DNA of 45,863 nt from Actinomycetota bacterium (GTDB lineage Bacteria; Actinomycetota; Acidimicrobiia; Acidimicrobiales; CAIXPF01): positions 1-45,863 of the forward strand of contig VGBO01000013.1 of NCBI GenBank assembly GCA_016870475.1, in the 5' to 3' direction. A program made the translations under genes and the position numbers. The notes beneath the pieces are model-generated. The model saw only the letters and a list, made by a program, of their open reading frames with translations. It ran no database searches and was not told where the DNA came from. This document shows, piece by piece, positions 26,678 through 34,994 of this stretch. Position 1 is the stretch's first letter; every line of letters begins with the position of its first letter.

Positions 26678-27868
26678 GTGCTGGCAGACGACGAAGTGCG
26701 GGCGGCGCTCGACGCGATCGGCGACGCGTTGCCCCGCCGGACCGAGAACACCCGGATGTCGACGATGGGGGCGGGCAGCGACGACCTCGAGGCCGGCCGC
26801 CGGTACCTCGCGGCGGCGGTCGCCGAGGGCTGGGCGGTGCCGACCTGGCCGAAGCGCCACGGTGGACGTGACGCCGATCCGGCCGACGCCCGCACGATCG
26901 GGCGGGTGTTGCGCGAGTTCGCCGTGCCCGACCTGTACCCCTACATGATCGGTCTCGGCATGGCCGGCCCGACGCTGCTCCAGTGGGGCACCGATGCGCA
27001 ACGGGACCTGTGGCTGCGCGGCATCGCGAACGGCAGCGAGATCTGGTGCCAGATGTTCTCCGAACCCGAGGCGGGCTCCGACCTCGCGAACCTCGGGCTG
27101 CGCGCGGTCGCCGACGGCGACGAGTGGGTGCTCGAAGGCCAGAAGGTGTGGACCTCCCGGGCGATGTGGGCCCGTTGGGGGCTGCTCCTCGCCCGCACCG
27201 ACCCCGACGTGCCCAAGCACGCCGGCCTCACCATGTTCGCCGTCGACATGGTCGCCCCCGGGGTCGACGTGCGACCGCTCGTCCAGATGAACGGCGACAA
27301 GCACTTCTCCGAGGTGTTCCTCGCCGACGCCCGGTTGCCCGACACCTGGCGGATCGGCGCCGTCGGCGACGGATGGAAGGTGGCGATGACCGTCCTCGCC
27401 CACGAGCGGGCGTCCGCCGGTGGCGAACGCGGCGGCGGCGAGGGCAAGGTGCGCGGTGCCCGGGTCCCCACCTGGTTGCGCGAGCTGCGCGACGCCGGGG
27501 CGTTCAGCGACGTCGTGCGGCGTGACCGGGCGATGCGCATCCATGCCGCCGACCTCGCCGGCAACTGGACGTCCGACCGGGCCGCGGCGTCGAAAGAACC
27601 CGGACCGGCAGGGTCGGGCGCGAAGCTCCGCAAGGTCGCCTCCTACAAGGGCCACGCCTACACGGCGAAGGACGCCCGCGGCGCCGAGGGCATGCTCGAC
27701 GACAGCGACGGGCACATCGACTTCATCACCGCCCCGTCAATGTCGATTCGCGGCGGGAGCGACGAGATCCAACGGAACATCCTCGGCGAGCGGGTGCTCG
27801 GCCTCCCCGGTGAACCCCGGGTCGACCGTGACATCCCGTGGAGCCAGGCACGAAAGGGCGTCATCTGA
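26678..27868 (+). CDS. Acyl-CoA dehydrogenase
   Basis: The 396-residue flavoprotein has the family segments EIWCQMFSEPEAGSDLANLG and VLEGQKVWTSRAMWARWGLL, and the C-terminal SMSIRGGSDEIQRNILGERV that binds FAD. It introduces a 2,3 double bond into an acyl-CoA. The catalytic base cannot be placed with confidence. GTG 26678 is the start, since the frame upstream runs antisense through the LLM gene. It heads a tight plus-strand operon: its stop overlaps the next ATG by one base. Confidence 0.93.
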   Translation: MLADDEVRAALDAIGDALPRRTENTRMSTMGAGSDDLEAGRRYLAAAVAEGWAVPTWPKRHGGRDADPADARTIGRVLREFAVPDLYPYMIGLGMAGPTLLQWGTDAQRDLWLRGIANGSEIWCQMFSEPEAGSDLANLGLRAVADGDEWVLEGQKVWTSRAMWARWGLLLARTDPDVPKHAGLTMFAVDMVAPGVDVRPLVQMNGDKHFSEVFLADARLPDTWRIGAVGDGWKVAMTVLAHERASAGGERGGGEGKVRGARVPTWLRELRDAGAFSDVVRRDRAMRIHAADLAGNWTSDRAAASKEPGPAGSGAKLRKVASYKGHAYTAKDARGAEGMLDDSDGHIDFITAPSMSIRGGSDEIQRNILGERVLGLPGEPRVDRDIPWSQARKGVI

Positions 27869-28278
27869 TGGGAACCGACACGACACGCGCCGTGGTCGAG
27901 GAGTACTACCGAGTCGTCGGGCGCGACCGCGACCGGCTGCTCGAACTGCTCGACCCGGAGGTCACCTGGTCGCCGCCGCCCGGGGCCCCGATCGCCCCGC
28001 TGCGCGGTGCTGAGGCGGTCGCCGACACACTCGGCCGTGACTTCGTCAAGAAGATGTTCGACCTGTCGAAGCCGTTCGCGATCGAGATCCGCCGCATGGT
28101 CGCCGACGGTGACGTCGCCGTCGTGCAGCAACGACTGACCGGTACGGCGAAGGCGACGGGCGCGGCGTACGACAACCAGTACTGCTGGGTGTACACGGTG
28201 CGCGACGGGCGCATCGTCGACATGGAGGAGTACGCCGACACCATGGTCGCGGCACGCGCCTTCGGCTGGGAGCTGTGA
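27868..28278 (+). CDS. NTF2/SnoaL-like small protein
   Basis: This 136-residue cone-fold (NTF2-like) protein has VVEEYYRVVGRDRDRLLELL, then DPEVTWSPPPG and a C-terminal WVYTVRDGRIVDMEEYADTM typical of the superfamily. Members include ester cyclases, ketosteroid isomerases and ligand-binding proteins. The ATG overlaps the dehydrogenase stop (TGATG), and one base separates its stop from the hydratase ATG, so it may act on the same acyl-CoA intermediates. No catalytic residues can be assigned. Confidence 0.75.
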   Translation: MGTDTTRAVVEEYYRVVGRDRDRLLELLDPEVTWSPPPGAPIAPLRGAEAVADTLGRDFVKKMFDLSKPFAIEIRRMVADGDVAVVQQRLTGTAKATGAAYDNQYCWVYTVRDGRIVDMEEYADTMVAARAFGWEL

Positions 28279-28279
28279 G

Positions 28280-29098
28280 ATGACCGACCTCTGCCTCTAC
28301 GAGGTGGCGGACGGTGTCGCCACCCTCACGCTGAACCGTCCCGAACGGAACAACGGCATGAACGGGGCCCTCGAGCTCGCCTACTACCGGGCGCTCGAGC
28401 GGGCTCGTGACGACCGTGACGCCCGGGTGATCGTGGTCACCGGCGCAGGGCGCTCGTTCTGCCCGGGCGCCGACCTCGCCGGTGAGCGCCGACCCGACGA
28501 CGAACCGCTGCCGAACAGCCGGATCCCGACCACGTTCCCGGCGACGATCACCAAGCCGATGATCGCGGCGGTCAACGGCGGCTGCGCCGGCGTCGGTCTC
28601 GTGCAGGCGTTGCACTGCGACATCCGGTTCGCCTCCTCGGGAGCGAAGTTCACGACGGCCTTCGCCCGCCGTGGCCTCGTCGCGGAGTACGGCATCGCCT
28701 GGTTGCTCGAGCGGCTCGTCGGTCGTGGCCGGGCCGCCGACCTGCTGTTGTCCGGCCGCACCTTTGACGCGGCCGAGGCGCTGCAGCTCGGCGTCGTGAA
28801 CCGGGTGTGCGACCCGGACGACCTGATGCCGGCGACGCTCGCCTACGCCCGTGACGTCGCGACCAACGTGGCGCCGTCGTCGGCGGCGACGATGAAGGAA
28901 CAGCTCCGTCGCATCGACGGGCAGACCTACGCCGAGGCGGTCGCCGACGCGCACCGCTACATGTACGAATCGCTCCGAGGGCCGGACGCCCACGAGGGGA
29001 TCGGCGCGTTCGTCGAACGGCGTGAGCCGGCGTTCCTCCCGCTCGGCGAGGGGAGCAGGTTCAGCTGGATGGATCCGGCGGCACGGCCGCCGGCATGA
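28280..29098 (+). CDS. Enoyl-CoA hydratase/isomerase family protein
   Basis: The 272-residue crotonase-fold protein has the oxyanion-hole stretches GAGRSFCPGADLAGE and NGGCAGVGLVQALHCDIRFA, plus the active-site region FARRGLVAEYGIAWLLERLV. It hydrates or isomerises enoyl-CoA, or may cleave a ring ketone as some crotonases do. It sits between the NTF2-like gene (one base) and the MFS gene, whose ATG overlaps its stop. Confidence 0.92.
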   Translation: MTDLCLYEVADGVATLTLNRPERNNGMNGALELAYYRALERARDDRDARVIVVTGAGRSFCPGADLAGERRPDDEPLPNSRIPTTFPATITKPMIAAVNGGCAGVGLVQALHCDIRFASSGAKFTTAFARRGLVAEYGIAWLLERLVGRGRAADLLLSGRTFDAAEALQLGVVNRVCDPDDLMPATLAYARDVATNVAPSSAATMKEQLRRIDGQTYAEAVADAHRYMYESLRGPDAHEGIGAFVERREPAFLPLGEGSRFSWMDPAARPPA

Positions 29099-30360
29099 CC
29101 GGCGACGCCGTCGTCGAGCCCGGGTCCCCCGCCCGTGCCCGAGGGCGCTGGGCGATGCTCGCCGCGGTGTGGGGCGTGTACGCCGGGTTCGGTCTCGTCG
29201 CGGGCTCCCTCGCCCCCGTCGTCGCCGACGTGCAGGCCGACCTCGGCCTGTCGAAGAGTGCGATGGGGCTCGTCCTCGGGGCGTGGCAGCTCGTGTACCT
29301 GGTGTCCGCCGTGCCGACCGGGGCGTTCATCCGCCGGGTGGGGTTGCGGTGGTCGGTCGCGCTGTCGGCGGTGGTGGTGTGCGCGTCGGGGGTGCTGCGG
29401 GCGGGAGCGGGAGGGTTCGGCACCCTGTACGCGGCCGTCGCGCTGTTCGGGTTCGGCGGACCGCTGATCTCCATCGGGGCGCCGCAGCTCATCGGTGAGT
29501 GGTTCGACGTGACCGAACGCCGCACCGCGGTCGGGGTGTACACGACCGCCCCGTCGGTCGGGATGATGTTCGCGATGTTCACCGCGAACGGCGTGTTCGT
29601 GCCGATGTTCGGCTCGTGGCGGCCGACGCTCGTGCTCTACGGGGTGATCGCCGGGGCGACCGGGCTCGTGTGGCTCTCGGTCAGCGCCACGGTCGGTGCC
29701 TGGTCTCGGCGCCCCGTCGACACCGCCGCCGCACCGGCTGCCGTTCAGGCGCTCGGGTCGCGGGCGCTGTTGCGCCTTCCGGTCGTGCGGCTCGTCCTCG
29801 TGCTCGCCGTGGGGTCGTTCCTGTTCAGCCATGCGCTCGGGAACTGGATGGTGCGGATGCTGCAGGACGGCGGGCGCACGGCGGCCACGGCCGGCACGCT
29901 GGCGGCGTTCACGACGGCGGTCGGGATCGCTGCGACGGCGGTCGTGCCACGGTTCGCGACGGTCGAGCGCAGGGTCGCCCTGCTCGTCGGGGTGTACCTG
30001 CTCGGCGCCGTCGCCGTCGCCGGGATGACGTTCGTGTCCGGGTCCGCGGTCGCCGGTCTCCTCGTCGGGCTCGGCGTCGCCCGGGCGACGTCGTTGCCGA
30101 TGGCGATGCTCGTGCTCATGGACGCCCCCGAGGTCGGCCCCCGCAACATGGCGGCGGCGGGGGGTCTGTACTTCACCGCGGGGGAGGTCGGCGGGGTGCT
30201 CGGACCGCTGCTCGTCGGGGTCGTCGCCGACGCCTCCGGCGGGTTCCGCGCCCCTGCACTCGCGCTCGCGGCGGTGGCGCTGGCGCTCGCCGTCGTGTCG
30301 TTGCGGGTCCCGCGTCCTGACCGGGTCGAGGGTCGTGCGGCGGCGGGGGCGTCGGGGTAG
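29095..30360 (+). CDS. MFS transporter (12 helices) of the acyl-CoA operon
   Basis: A 421-residue membrane protein of about 12 helices beginning GRWAMLAAVWGVYAGFGLVA. It has an MFS core with an A-like loop (TGAFIRRVGLRWSVALSA) and a cytoplasmic loop near YTTAPSVGMMFAMF. Its ATG overlaps the hydratase stop as ATGA, which ties it to the acyl-CoA dehydrogenase operon and suggests uptake of the acid being degraded. Its TAG stop forms part of the next gene's -10-like hexamer. Confidence 0.87.
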   Translation: MTGDAVVEPGSPARARGRWAMLAAVWGVYAGFGLVAGSLAPVVADVQADLGLSKSAMGLVLGAWQLVYLVSAVPTGAFIRRVGLRWSVALSAVVVCASGVLRAGAGGFGTLYAAVALFGFGGPLISIGAPQLIGEWFDVTERRTAVGVYTTAPSVGMMFAMFTANGVFVPMFGSWRPTLVLYGVIAGATGLVWLSVSATVGAWSRRPVDTAAAPAAVQALGSRALLRLPVVRLVLVLAVGSFLFSHALGNWMVRMLQDGGRTAATAGTLAAFTTAVGIAATAVVPRFATVERRVALLVGVYLLGAVAVAGMTFVSGSAVAGLLVGLGVARATSLPMAMLVLMDAPEVGPRNMAAAGGLYFTAGEVGGVLGPLLVGVVADASGGFRAPALALAAVALALAVVSLRVPRPDRVEGRAAAGASG

Positions 30361-30363
30361 GTT
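30358..30363 (+). promoter_or_regulatory. -10-like hexamer built on a stop codon, MBL gene
   Basis: TAGGTT starts with the TAG stop of the MFS gene (30358-30360) and lies exactly seven bases before the ATG at 30371. The arrangement recurs at 33873 and 38279. Confidence 0.5.
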
Positions 30364-30370
30364 CGCCCGC

Positions 30371-31231
30371 ATGACGACCGACGTGCAGCAGTGGCAGATC
30401 GGTGACGTGCGCGTCACCAAGGTGGTCGAGACCGTCGTCGCGTGGAGGTTCTCGATCCTGCTGCCGGACTGCACGCCCGAGCTCGTGGACTCGGTGCCGT
30501 GGATGCGGCCCCACTTCGTCGACGACGACGGGAAGATGCTGCTGTCCATCCACACGCTCGTCGTGGAGTCGCAGGGGCGTCGGATCCTGGTGGACACCTG
30601 CATCGGCAACGACAAGGCCCGGCCGTCACGGTCCTTCAACATGCTGCAGACCGACTTCCTCACCCGGCTCGGTGCGGCGGGCTTCCCGCCGGAGACGATC
30701 GACGTCGTCACCTGCACCCACCTGCACGTCGACCACGTCGGCTGGAACACGCGCCTCGACGACGGCGTGTGGGTGCCGACGTTCCCGAACGCCCGCCACC
30801 TCTTCAACCGGGCCGAGTACGAGTACTGGCACGCGAACCCCGACGAGGAGATGAACGGCACCGTGATCGCCGACTCGGTGGAACCCGTCGTCGACGCCGG
30901 ACTCGTCGACCTCGTCGACGAGGACCATCGGATCACCGACGAGGTGTGGCTCGAGCCGACCCCCGGACACACCCCCGGGCACGTGTGCGTGCGCATCTCC
31001 TCCGCCGGGCAGGACGCGATCATCACCGGCGACATGATCCACAGCCCCATCCAGGTGCGGTACAACCTGAGCTGCGGGGTCGACACCGACCGCGACCTCG
31101 GGGACCGCACCCGGGCGGCGTTCGTGGAACGGTACGGCGACAGCGGCACGCTCGTGATCGGCACCCACTTCGCGACACCGACCGCCGGGCACATCGTGCG
31201 CGACGGCGCCAACTGGAAGTTCGAGGTCTGA
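30371..31231 (+). CDS. MBL-fold metallo-hydrolase
   Basis: This 286-residue protein has the metal motif THLHVDHVGWN (His117, His119, Asp121, His122), PTPGHTPGHV, ITGDMIHSP and the last His in IGTHFATPTAGH. It is related to quorum-lactonase-like and other hydrolases, so a lactonase is possible but not shown. Only four bases separate it from the SnoaL-like gene downstream, so they are co-transcribed. The ATG has no Shine-Dalgarno sequence. Confidence 0.88.
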   Translation: MTTDVQQWQIGDVRVTKVVETVVAWRFSILLPDCTPELVDSVPWMRPHFVDDDGKMLLSIHTLVVESQGRRILVDTCIGNDKARPSRSFNMLQTDFLTRLGAAGFPPETIDVVTCTHLHVDHVGWNTRLDDGVWVPTFPNARHLFNRAEYEYWHANPDEEMNGTVIADSVEPVVDAGLVDLVDEDHRITDEVWLEPTPGHTPGHVCVRISSAGQDAIITGDMIHSPIQVRYNLSCGVDTDRDLGDRTRAAFVERYGDSGTLVIGTHFATPTAGHIVRDGANWKFEV

Positions 31232-31235
31232 CGCC

Positions 31236-31673
31236 GTGCCGCTGACCCCGCAGGACCACGAGGACATCCGGCAGCTCGTCGCCCGGTACAACTTCGCCGT
31301 CGACTTCGGCGACTTCGAGGGCTGGGCCGACTGCTTCACCCCCGACGGGGTGTTCCACTGCACCCCCGAGGGCGGGCCGGTCACCGGACTGCACGTGGGA
31401 CGGGACGCCCTCGTGGCCTACGCCCGCACCCACTACTCCTACGCGCAGGGCCGCGCCCGGCACTGGAACTGGAACCTGCTCATCGACGGTGACGGTGACG
31501 AGGCGACGATGGCCTGCTATCTGACGTCGTTCCGGGCGATGGAGCCGGGCGTACCGGCGACCTTCGGGGCGACCGGCGTGTACCGGGACCGCCTCGTGCG
31601 GGTCGACGGACGCTGGTTGTTCGCGCACCGGCACATCCACGTCGATCCGCAACCGCCGCCGGTCGATCGGTAG
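31236..31673 (+). CDS. SnoaL-like small protein
   Basis: The 145-residue NTF2-fold protein has LTPQDHEDIRQLVARYNFAV, DGVFHCTPEGGPVTG and HWNWNLLID, then FAHRHIHVDP near the C-terminus; such SnoaL_4 members occur widely in actinobacterial catabolic clusters. Possible roles are isomerase, dehydratase or cyclase. It starts with GTG four bases after the MBL gene. Its TAG stop is part of TAGTCT, a possible -10 for the following amidohydrolase. Confidence 0.78.
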   Translation: MPLTPQDHEDIRQLVARYNFAVDFGDFEGWADCFTPDGVFHCTPEGGPVTGLHVGRDALVAYARTHYSYAQGRARHWNWNLLIDGDGDEATMACYLTSFRAMEPGVPATFGATGVYRDRLVRVDGRWLFAHRHIHVDPQPPPVDR

Positions 31674-31676
31674 TCT
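31671..31676 (+). promoter_or_regulatory. Possible -10 of the amidohydrolase gene on a stop codon
   Basis: TAGTCT includes the SnoaL-like gene's stop codon. Unlike the leaderless cases, it is followed by a 46-base leader containing GAGGGGGA before ATG 31723, so a conventional promoter plus ribosome binding site is more likely. Confidence 0.4.
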
Positions 31677-31722
31677 CCGAGATTGCTGCGGCCGACGGGC
31701 CGCCCGGAACGAGGGGGACTCG

Positions 31723-32910
31723 ATGCCGTACGCGCAGGGACGCATCTACCACGACGCCGACGCCCACATCATGGAGCTGCCGGACTTCCTGCGGGACAAC
31801 ACCCCCTCGACGTGGCGTGACCGTCTGCCCCGGCTCGGCGTCTCGGCGATCGGCGACGAGGCGGGCAGCAACATGGACTGGGCGCAGATGACCTGCCCGC
31901 TCCACCTCGACCCCGAGTACCGGGCCGCCGAGGAGGAGGTGACGATCCGCAAGAACTACTACGCGGTCGGCAGCTTCGAACGGGACCACCGCAGCCAGGC
32001 CCTCAATCAGCTCGGGTTCGCCAGCCAGCTCGTGTTCTCGACGTGGAGCGCGGCCGAGCTCGTGAAGGCGGAGCACGGCGACGACGTCGACTTCGCCTAC
32101 GCCATGGCCGACGCGCACAACCGGGGCATGGTCGAGTTCTGCTCGGTCGACCGGCGCCTGCTCCCGGTCGGCTACGTGTCGCTCATGGACGTCGACCGGG
32201 CGGCGGAGAACGCCCGCAGCGCGATCGCCATGGGCTGCAAGGCGTTGATGATCGCCTCGTACTGCCCGAAGGACCACTCGCCGTCCCACGTCGGTCTCGA
32301 CCGGGTGTGGGCGCAGGCGCAGGAGGCCGGCGTCCCCGTCGTCACCCACGTCGGCGGTGGTGGGGTGCTGCTGTCGCCGAAGTACTTCGTGAACGGCCTG
32401 CCACCGGTGCCGGACTTCCACGGTGGTGCCGAGAACTTCCGGTCGGTCGACTACATGGCGATCCCGCACAACCCGATGCAGACCATGGCGACCTTGATCC
32501 TCGACGGGGTCCTCGACCGGTTCCCGCGCCTGCAGTGGGGGATCATCGAGCAGGGCGCGTCGTGGTTGCCCGGTTGGATGCGCTACCTCGACTCGGCGTT
32601 CGACGCGTTCCGCCGCAACGAGGAGCGGCTGCAGAACCTGTCGATGCGGCCGTCGGACTTCGTGCGTCGGCAGGTGAAGGCGACGCCGTACCCGCACGAG
32701 GACACCGGGTGGATCATCCGGGAGTCCGGGCCGGACATCTGCCTGTTCTCCTCCGACTACCCCCATGTCGAGGGCGGCCGGAACCCGCTGAAGCGGTTCG
32801 CCGAGTCGACCCAGTCCTGCACCGACGAAGAGCTCGAGCGCTTCTACGCCGGGAACATGGCCGACCTGATGGGCCCGCACCTGCCGTCGGTCGCGCCGGC
32901 CGCCGCCTGA
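31723..32910 (+). CDS. Amidohydrolase family protein
   Basis: This 395-residue amidohydrolase_2 protein opens with the metal motif YHDADAHIMELPDFL. It carries VVTHVGGGGVLL and FPRLQWGIIEQGASWLPGWM before the late metal region DICLFSSDYPHVEGGRNPLK. The family includes decarboxylases and hydrolases of aromatic or lactone substrates. GAGGGGGA lies just before the ATG. It is followed within five bases by pyrF. Confidence 0.87.
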   Translation: MPYAQGRIYHDADAHIMELPDFLRDNTPSTWRDRLPRLGVSAIGDEAGSNMDWAQMTCPLHLDPEYRAAEEEVTIRKNYYAVGSFERDHRSQALNQLGFASQLVFSTWSAAELVKAEHGDDVDFAYAMADAHNRGMVEFCSVDRRLLPVGYVSLMDVDRAAENARSAIAMGCKALMIASYCPKDHSPSHVGLDRVWAQAQEAGVPVVTHVGGGGVLLSPKYFVNGLPPVPDFHGGAENFRSVDYMAIPHNPMQTMATLILDGVLDRFPRLQWGIIEQGASWLPGWMRYLDSAFDAFRRNEERLQNLSMRPSDFVRRQVKATPYPHEDTGWIIRESGPDICLFSSDYPHVEGGRNPLKRFAESTQSCTDEELERFYAGNMADLMGPHLPSVAPAAA

Positions 32911-32915
32911 CGGCC

Positions 32916-33875
32916 GTGCACGTCGCCGACCGTCTCGCCGCGTCGATCGACGCGACCGGTTCGGTCGCCTGCGTGGGCCTCGACCCGCGCCCGGCGCTCG
33001 TCCCGCCGCCGGTGCGCGACGCGGCGCTTGCCCGGCACGGCGACACCGTCGCCGCGGTCGCCGAGGCGTTCCTCGCCACGAACCGGGGGATCCTCGACGC
33101 GGTCGCCGGTCGTTGCGCTGTCGTGAAACCGCAGGTCGCCTGCTACGAGGCCTACGGGTCGGCTGGATGGGACGTGCTCGCCGCGACCGTCGCGCACGCC
33201 CGTGCGCTCGGGATCCCGGTGATCGTGGACGGCAAGCGCAACGACATCGGCTCCACCGCCGAGCACTACCGGGACGCGGTGTTCGGCGGTGCTCCCGGGT
33301 TCAGCGGTGCGGCGGTCGCCGACGGTCTCGGCGGTGACTGGGTGACGGTGAACGCGTACCTCGGCAGCGACGGTGTCGAGCCGTTCCTCGACGACGCCGG
33401 GGCACACGGCGTGTTCGCCCTCGTCCGCACCTCGAACCCTTCGTCCGCCGACCTGCAGGACGTCGTCGCCGGCGAGCGCAGCGTCGCCGAGCACGTCGCC
33501 GACCGGGTCGCCGCCTGGGGAGAGACACGGCGTGGGACGAGCGGGCTGACCGCCGTCGGAGCGGTCGTCGGAGCGACCTGGCCCGAGCAGGCCCGGGCGT
33601 TGCGGGCCCGCATGCCCGACACGGTGTTCCTCGTGCCCGGGTTCGGGGCGCAGGGCGGGACGGCGGTCGACGCCGTCGCCGGTCGTCGCCCCGGTTCGGG
33701 TGCGGCGTCGGCCGCAGGCCTCGTCGTGAACTCCTCGCGCGAGCTGTGGGGGGCGTGGCAGCGAGCCGATGCCCCGGACCGCTGGCAGGCGGCGGCCGCG
33801 ACCGCGCTCGACGCCATGAACCGTGCCCTCGGCGAGGCGCTCGACGCGGGTGCCGGCGCCGACGGACCGGCGTAG
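32916..33875 (+). CDS. pyrF: Orotidine 5'-phosphate decarboxylase (type 2)
   Basis: The 319-residue protein has the catalytic lysine motif VDGKRNDIGSTAEHY (Asp105, Lys107, Asp110), plus SVACVGLDPRPALVP and VNAYLGSDGVEPFLDDAG. It catalyses the last UMP-synthesis step, OMP to UMP. This is the longer type-2 subfamily seen in many actinobacteria. GTG 32916 lies five bases after the amidohydrolase stop; the other pyr genes are not here. Its TAG stop forms part of the next promoter-like hexamer. Confidence 0.94.
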   Translation: MHVADRLAASIDATGSVACVGLDPRPALVPPPVRDAALARHGDTVAAVAEAFLATNRGILDAVAGRCAVVKPQVACYEAYGSAGWDVLAATVAHARALGIPVIVDGKRNDIGSTAEHYRDAVFGGAPGFSGAAVADGLGGDWVTVNAYLGSDGVEPFLDDAGAHGVFALVRTSNPSSADLQDVVAGERSVAEHVADRVAAWGETRRGTSGLTAVGAVVGATWPEQARALRARMPDTVFLVPGFGAQGGTAVDAVAGRRPGSGAASAAGLVVNSSRELWGAWQRADAPDRWQAAAATALDAMNRALGEALDAGAGADGPA

Positions 33876-33878
33876 GAT
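33873..33878 (+). promoter_or_regulatory. -10-like hexamer built on a stop codon, ferredoxin gene
   Basis: TAGGAT begins with the pyrF TAG stop and ends seven bases before the ATG at 33886, with the same geometry as at 30358 and 38279. Confidence 0.5.
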
Positions 33879-33885
33879 CGCCGTC

Positions 33886-34080
33886 ATGAAGATCTCGGTC
33901 ATCGCGGAGAAGTGCCAGGGCCACAACCGGTGCTACGCCCTCGCCCCCGAACTGTTCGACGTCGACGACTACGGCTACGCCACCGCCACCGGCGACGAGA
34001 TCGTACCGCCGGAGCTCGAGGCGAAGGCGCGGCTCGCCGCGGCGAACTGCCCCGAGCAGGCCGTCGTCATCACCGACTGA
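33886..34080 (+). CDS. Small ferredoxin (3Fe-4S-type, P450-associated class)
   Basis: This 64-residue ferredoxin has CQGHNRC (Cys10, Cys16) and NCPEQAV (Cys55), giving CxxHxxC...CP with His at the position usually taken by a fourth cysteine in 4Fe-4S forms. Such ferredoxins donate electrons to P450s in actinobacteria. The acidic middle (ELFDVDDYG) is typical. The partner cannot be named: the nearest P450 is 13 kb away. Confidence 0.88.
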   Translation: MKISVIAEKCQGHNRCYALAPELFDVDDYGYATATGDEIVPPELEAKARLAAANCPEQAVVITD

Positions 34081-34089
34081 CGCACCACC

Positions 34090-34977
34090 TCAGCGTGGCC
34101 GGGGTTCGACCCCGAAGAGCACACCGTCGTCGAACGCCGCAGCGATCGCGTCCATCCGGGTGAAGGCCACGCCGAGATCCGCGATCTCGTCGAGCCACGC
34201 CTCGAGAGCGAGGAGCCGGTGCCCGCGGCCGATCACCTGGGGGTGGAACACCACGTTGCACACGCCCGCCTCGACCTCGCGCACCATCCACCGCACGTCG
34301 CCGGTGAAGTTGGCGAACATCTCCTCCGGGCGTCGCAGACCCGGCATGAGCATGCGCTTGAAGGTGACGAACTCGAGGTACGGGTAATCGTCGAGCGTCC
34401 AGGAGAACGGCAGCTCGACGAGCGGGGTCACCTCACCCCACTCGGCGGGACCGTCCTCGGGGAACCGGTCGCCGCGTCGCACCCGGTAAGGGCGGTAGTC
34501 GTCGCCCATCATCGAGGAGTCGTAGCGGATCCCGTGGGCGAGCAGGGTGTCGATCGTCTGCATCGTCAGCTCCCCCGACGGTGCCCGATACCCGGTCGGT
34601 CGCACGCCGGTGAGGCGTTCGACGAGCTCGATCGCCCGTCCCATCACCCAGGTCTCCCGTTCGGGGGTGAGCACGGTGTTCAGCTCGTGCGCGTACCCGT
34701 GCAAGGCGACCTCGTGCCCGGCGTCGGCGACCATGCGGCACTCGTCGGGATAGCTCTCGATGGTGTGGCCGGGGATGAAGAACGTGGCCGTGATGTCCCG
34801 TTCGGCGAGCAACCGCAGGATGCGGGGCACCGCGACGGCCCCGAACTCGCCGCGGGAGATCGGCGTCGGCGACGTCATCCGCCGCTGCATCCAAAGCGAC
34901 GGCCCGTCGAAGTCGAACGACAGGCACACGTGCCCCCGGTCGTTCGGGCTGAACGCAGACGTCGGCGATGCGGCCAT
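34090..34977 (-). CDS. Polysaccharide deacetylase family protein
   Basis: The 295-residue NodB-fold protein has FDFDGPS (metal/catalytic Asp22, Asp24), HGYAHE (metal His pair), YRAPSGELTM and the C-terminal FHPQVIGRGHR. Members remove N-acetyl groups from glycans or hydrolyse amide bonds in nucleobase-like compounds. There is no signal peptide, so a cytoplasmic small-molecule substrate is more likely than cell wall. It diverges from a CoA-transferase across only 17 bp. Confidence 0.82.
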   Translation of the reverse strand: MAASPTSAFSPNDRGHVCLSFDFDGPSLWMQRRMTSPTPISRGEFGAVAVPRILRLLAERDITATFFIPGHTIESYPDECRMVADAGHEVALHGYAHELNTVLTPERETWVMGRAIELVERLTGVRPTGYRAPSGELTMQTIDTLLAHGIRYDSSMMGDDYRPYRVRRGDRFPEDGPAEWGEVTPLVELPFSWTLDDYPYLEFVTFKRMLMPGLRRPEEMFANFTGDVRWMVREVEAGVCNVVFHPQVIGRGHRLLALEAWLDEIADLGVAFTRMDAIAAAFDDGVLFGVEPRPR

Positions 34978-34982
34978 TGGGG

Positions 34983-34989
34983 CAGGATA
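34983..34989. promoter_or_regulatory. Shared two-way -10-like element
   Basis: In the 17-bp divergent gap, CAGGAT on the plus strand ends six bases before ATG 34995. Its partial complement TATCCT (34984-34989, minus strand) ends six bases before the ATG at 34977. One short motif could set leaderless transcription both ways. Confidence 0.4.
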
Positions 34990-34994
34990 CGCCC

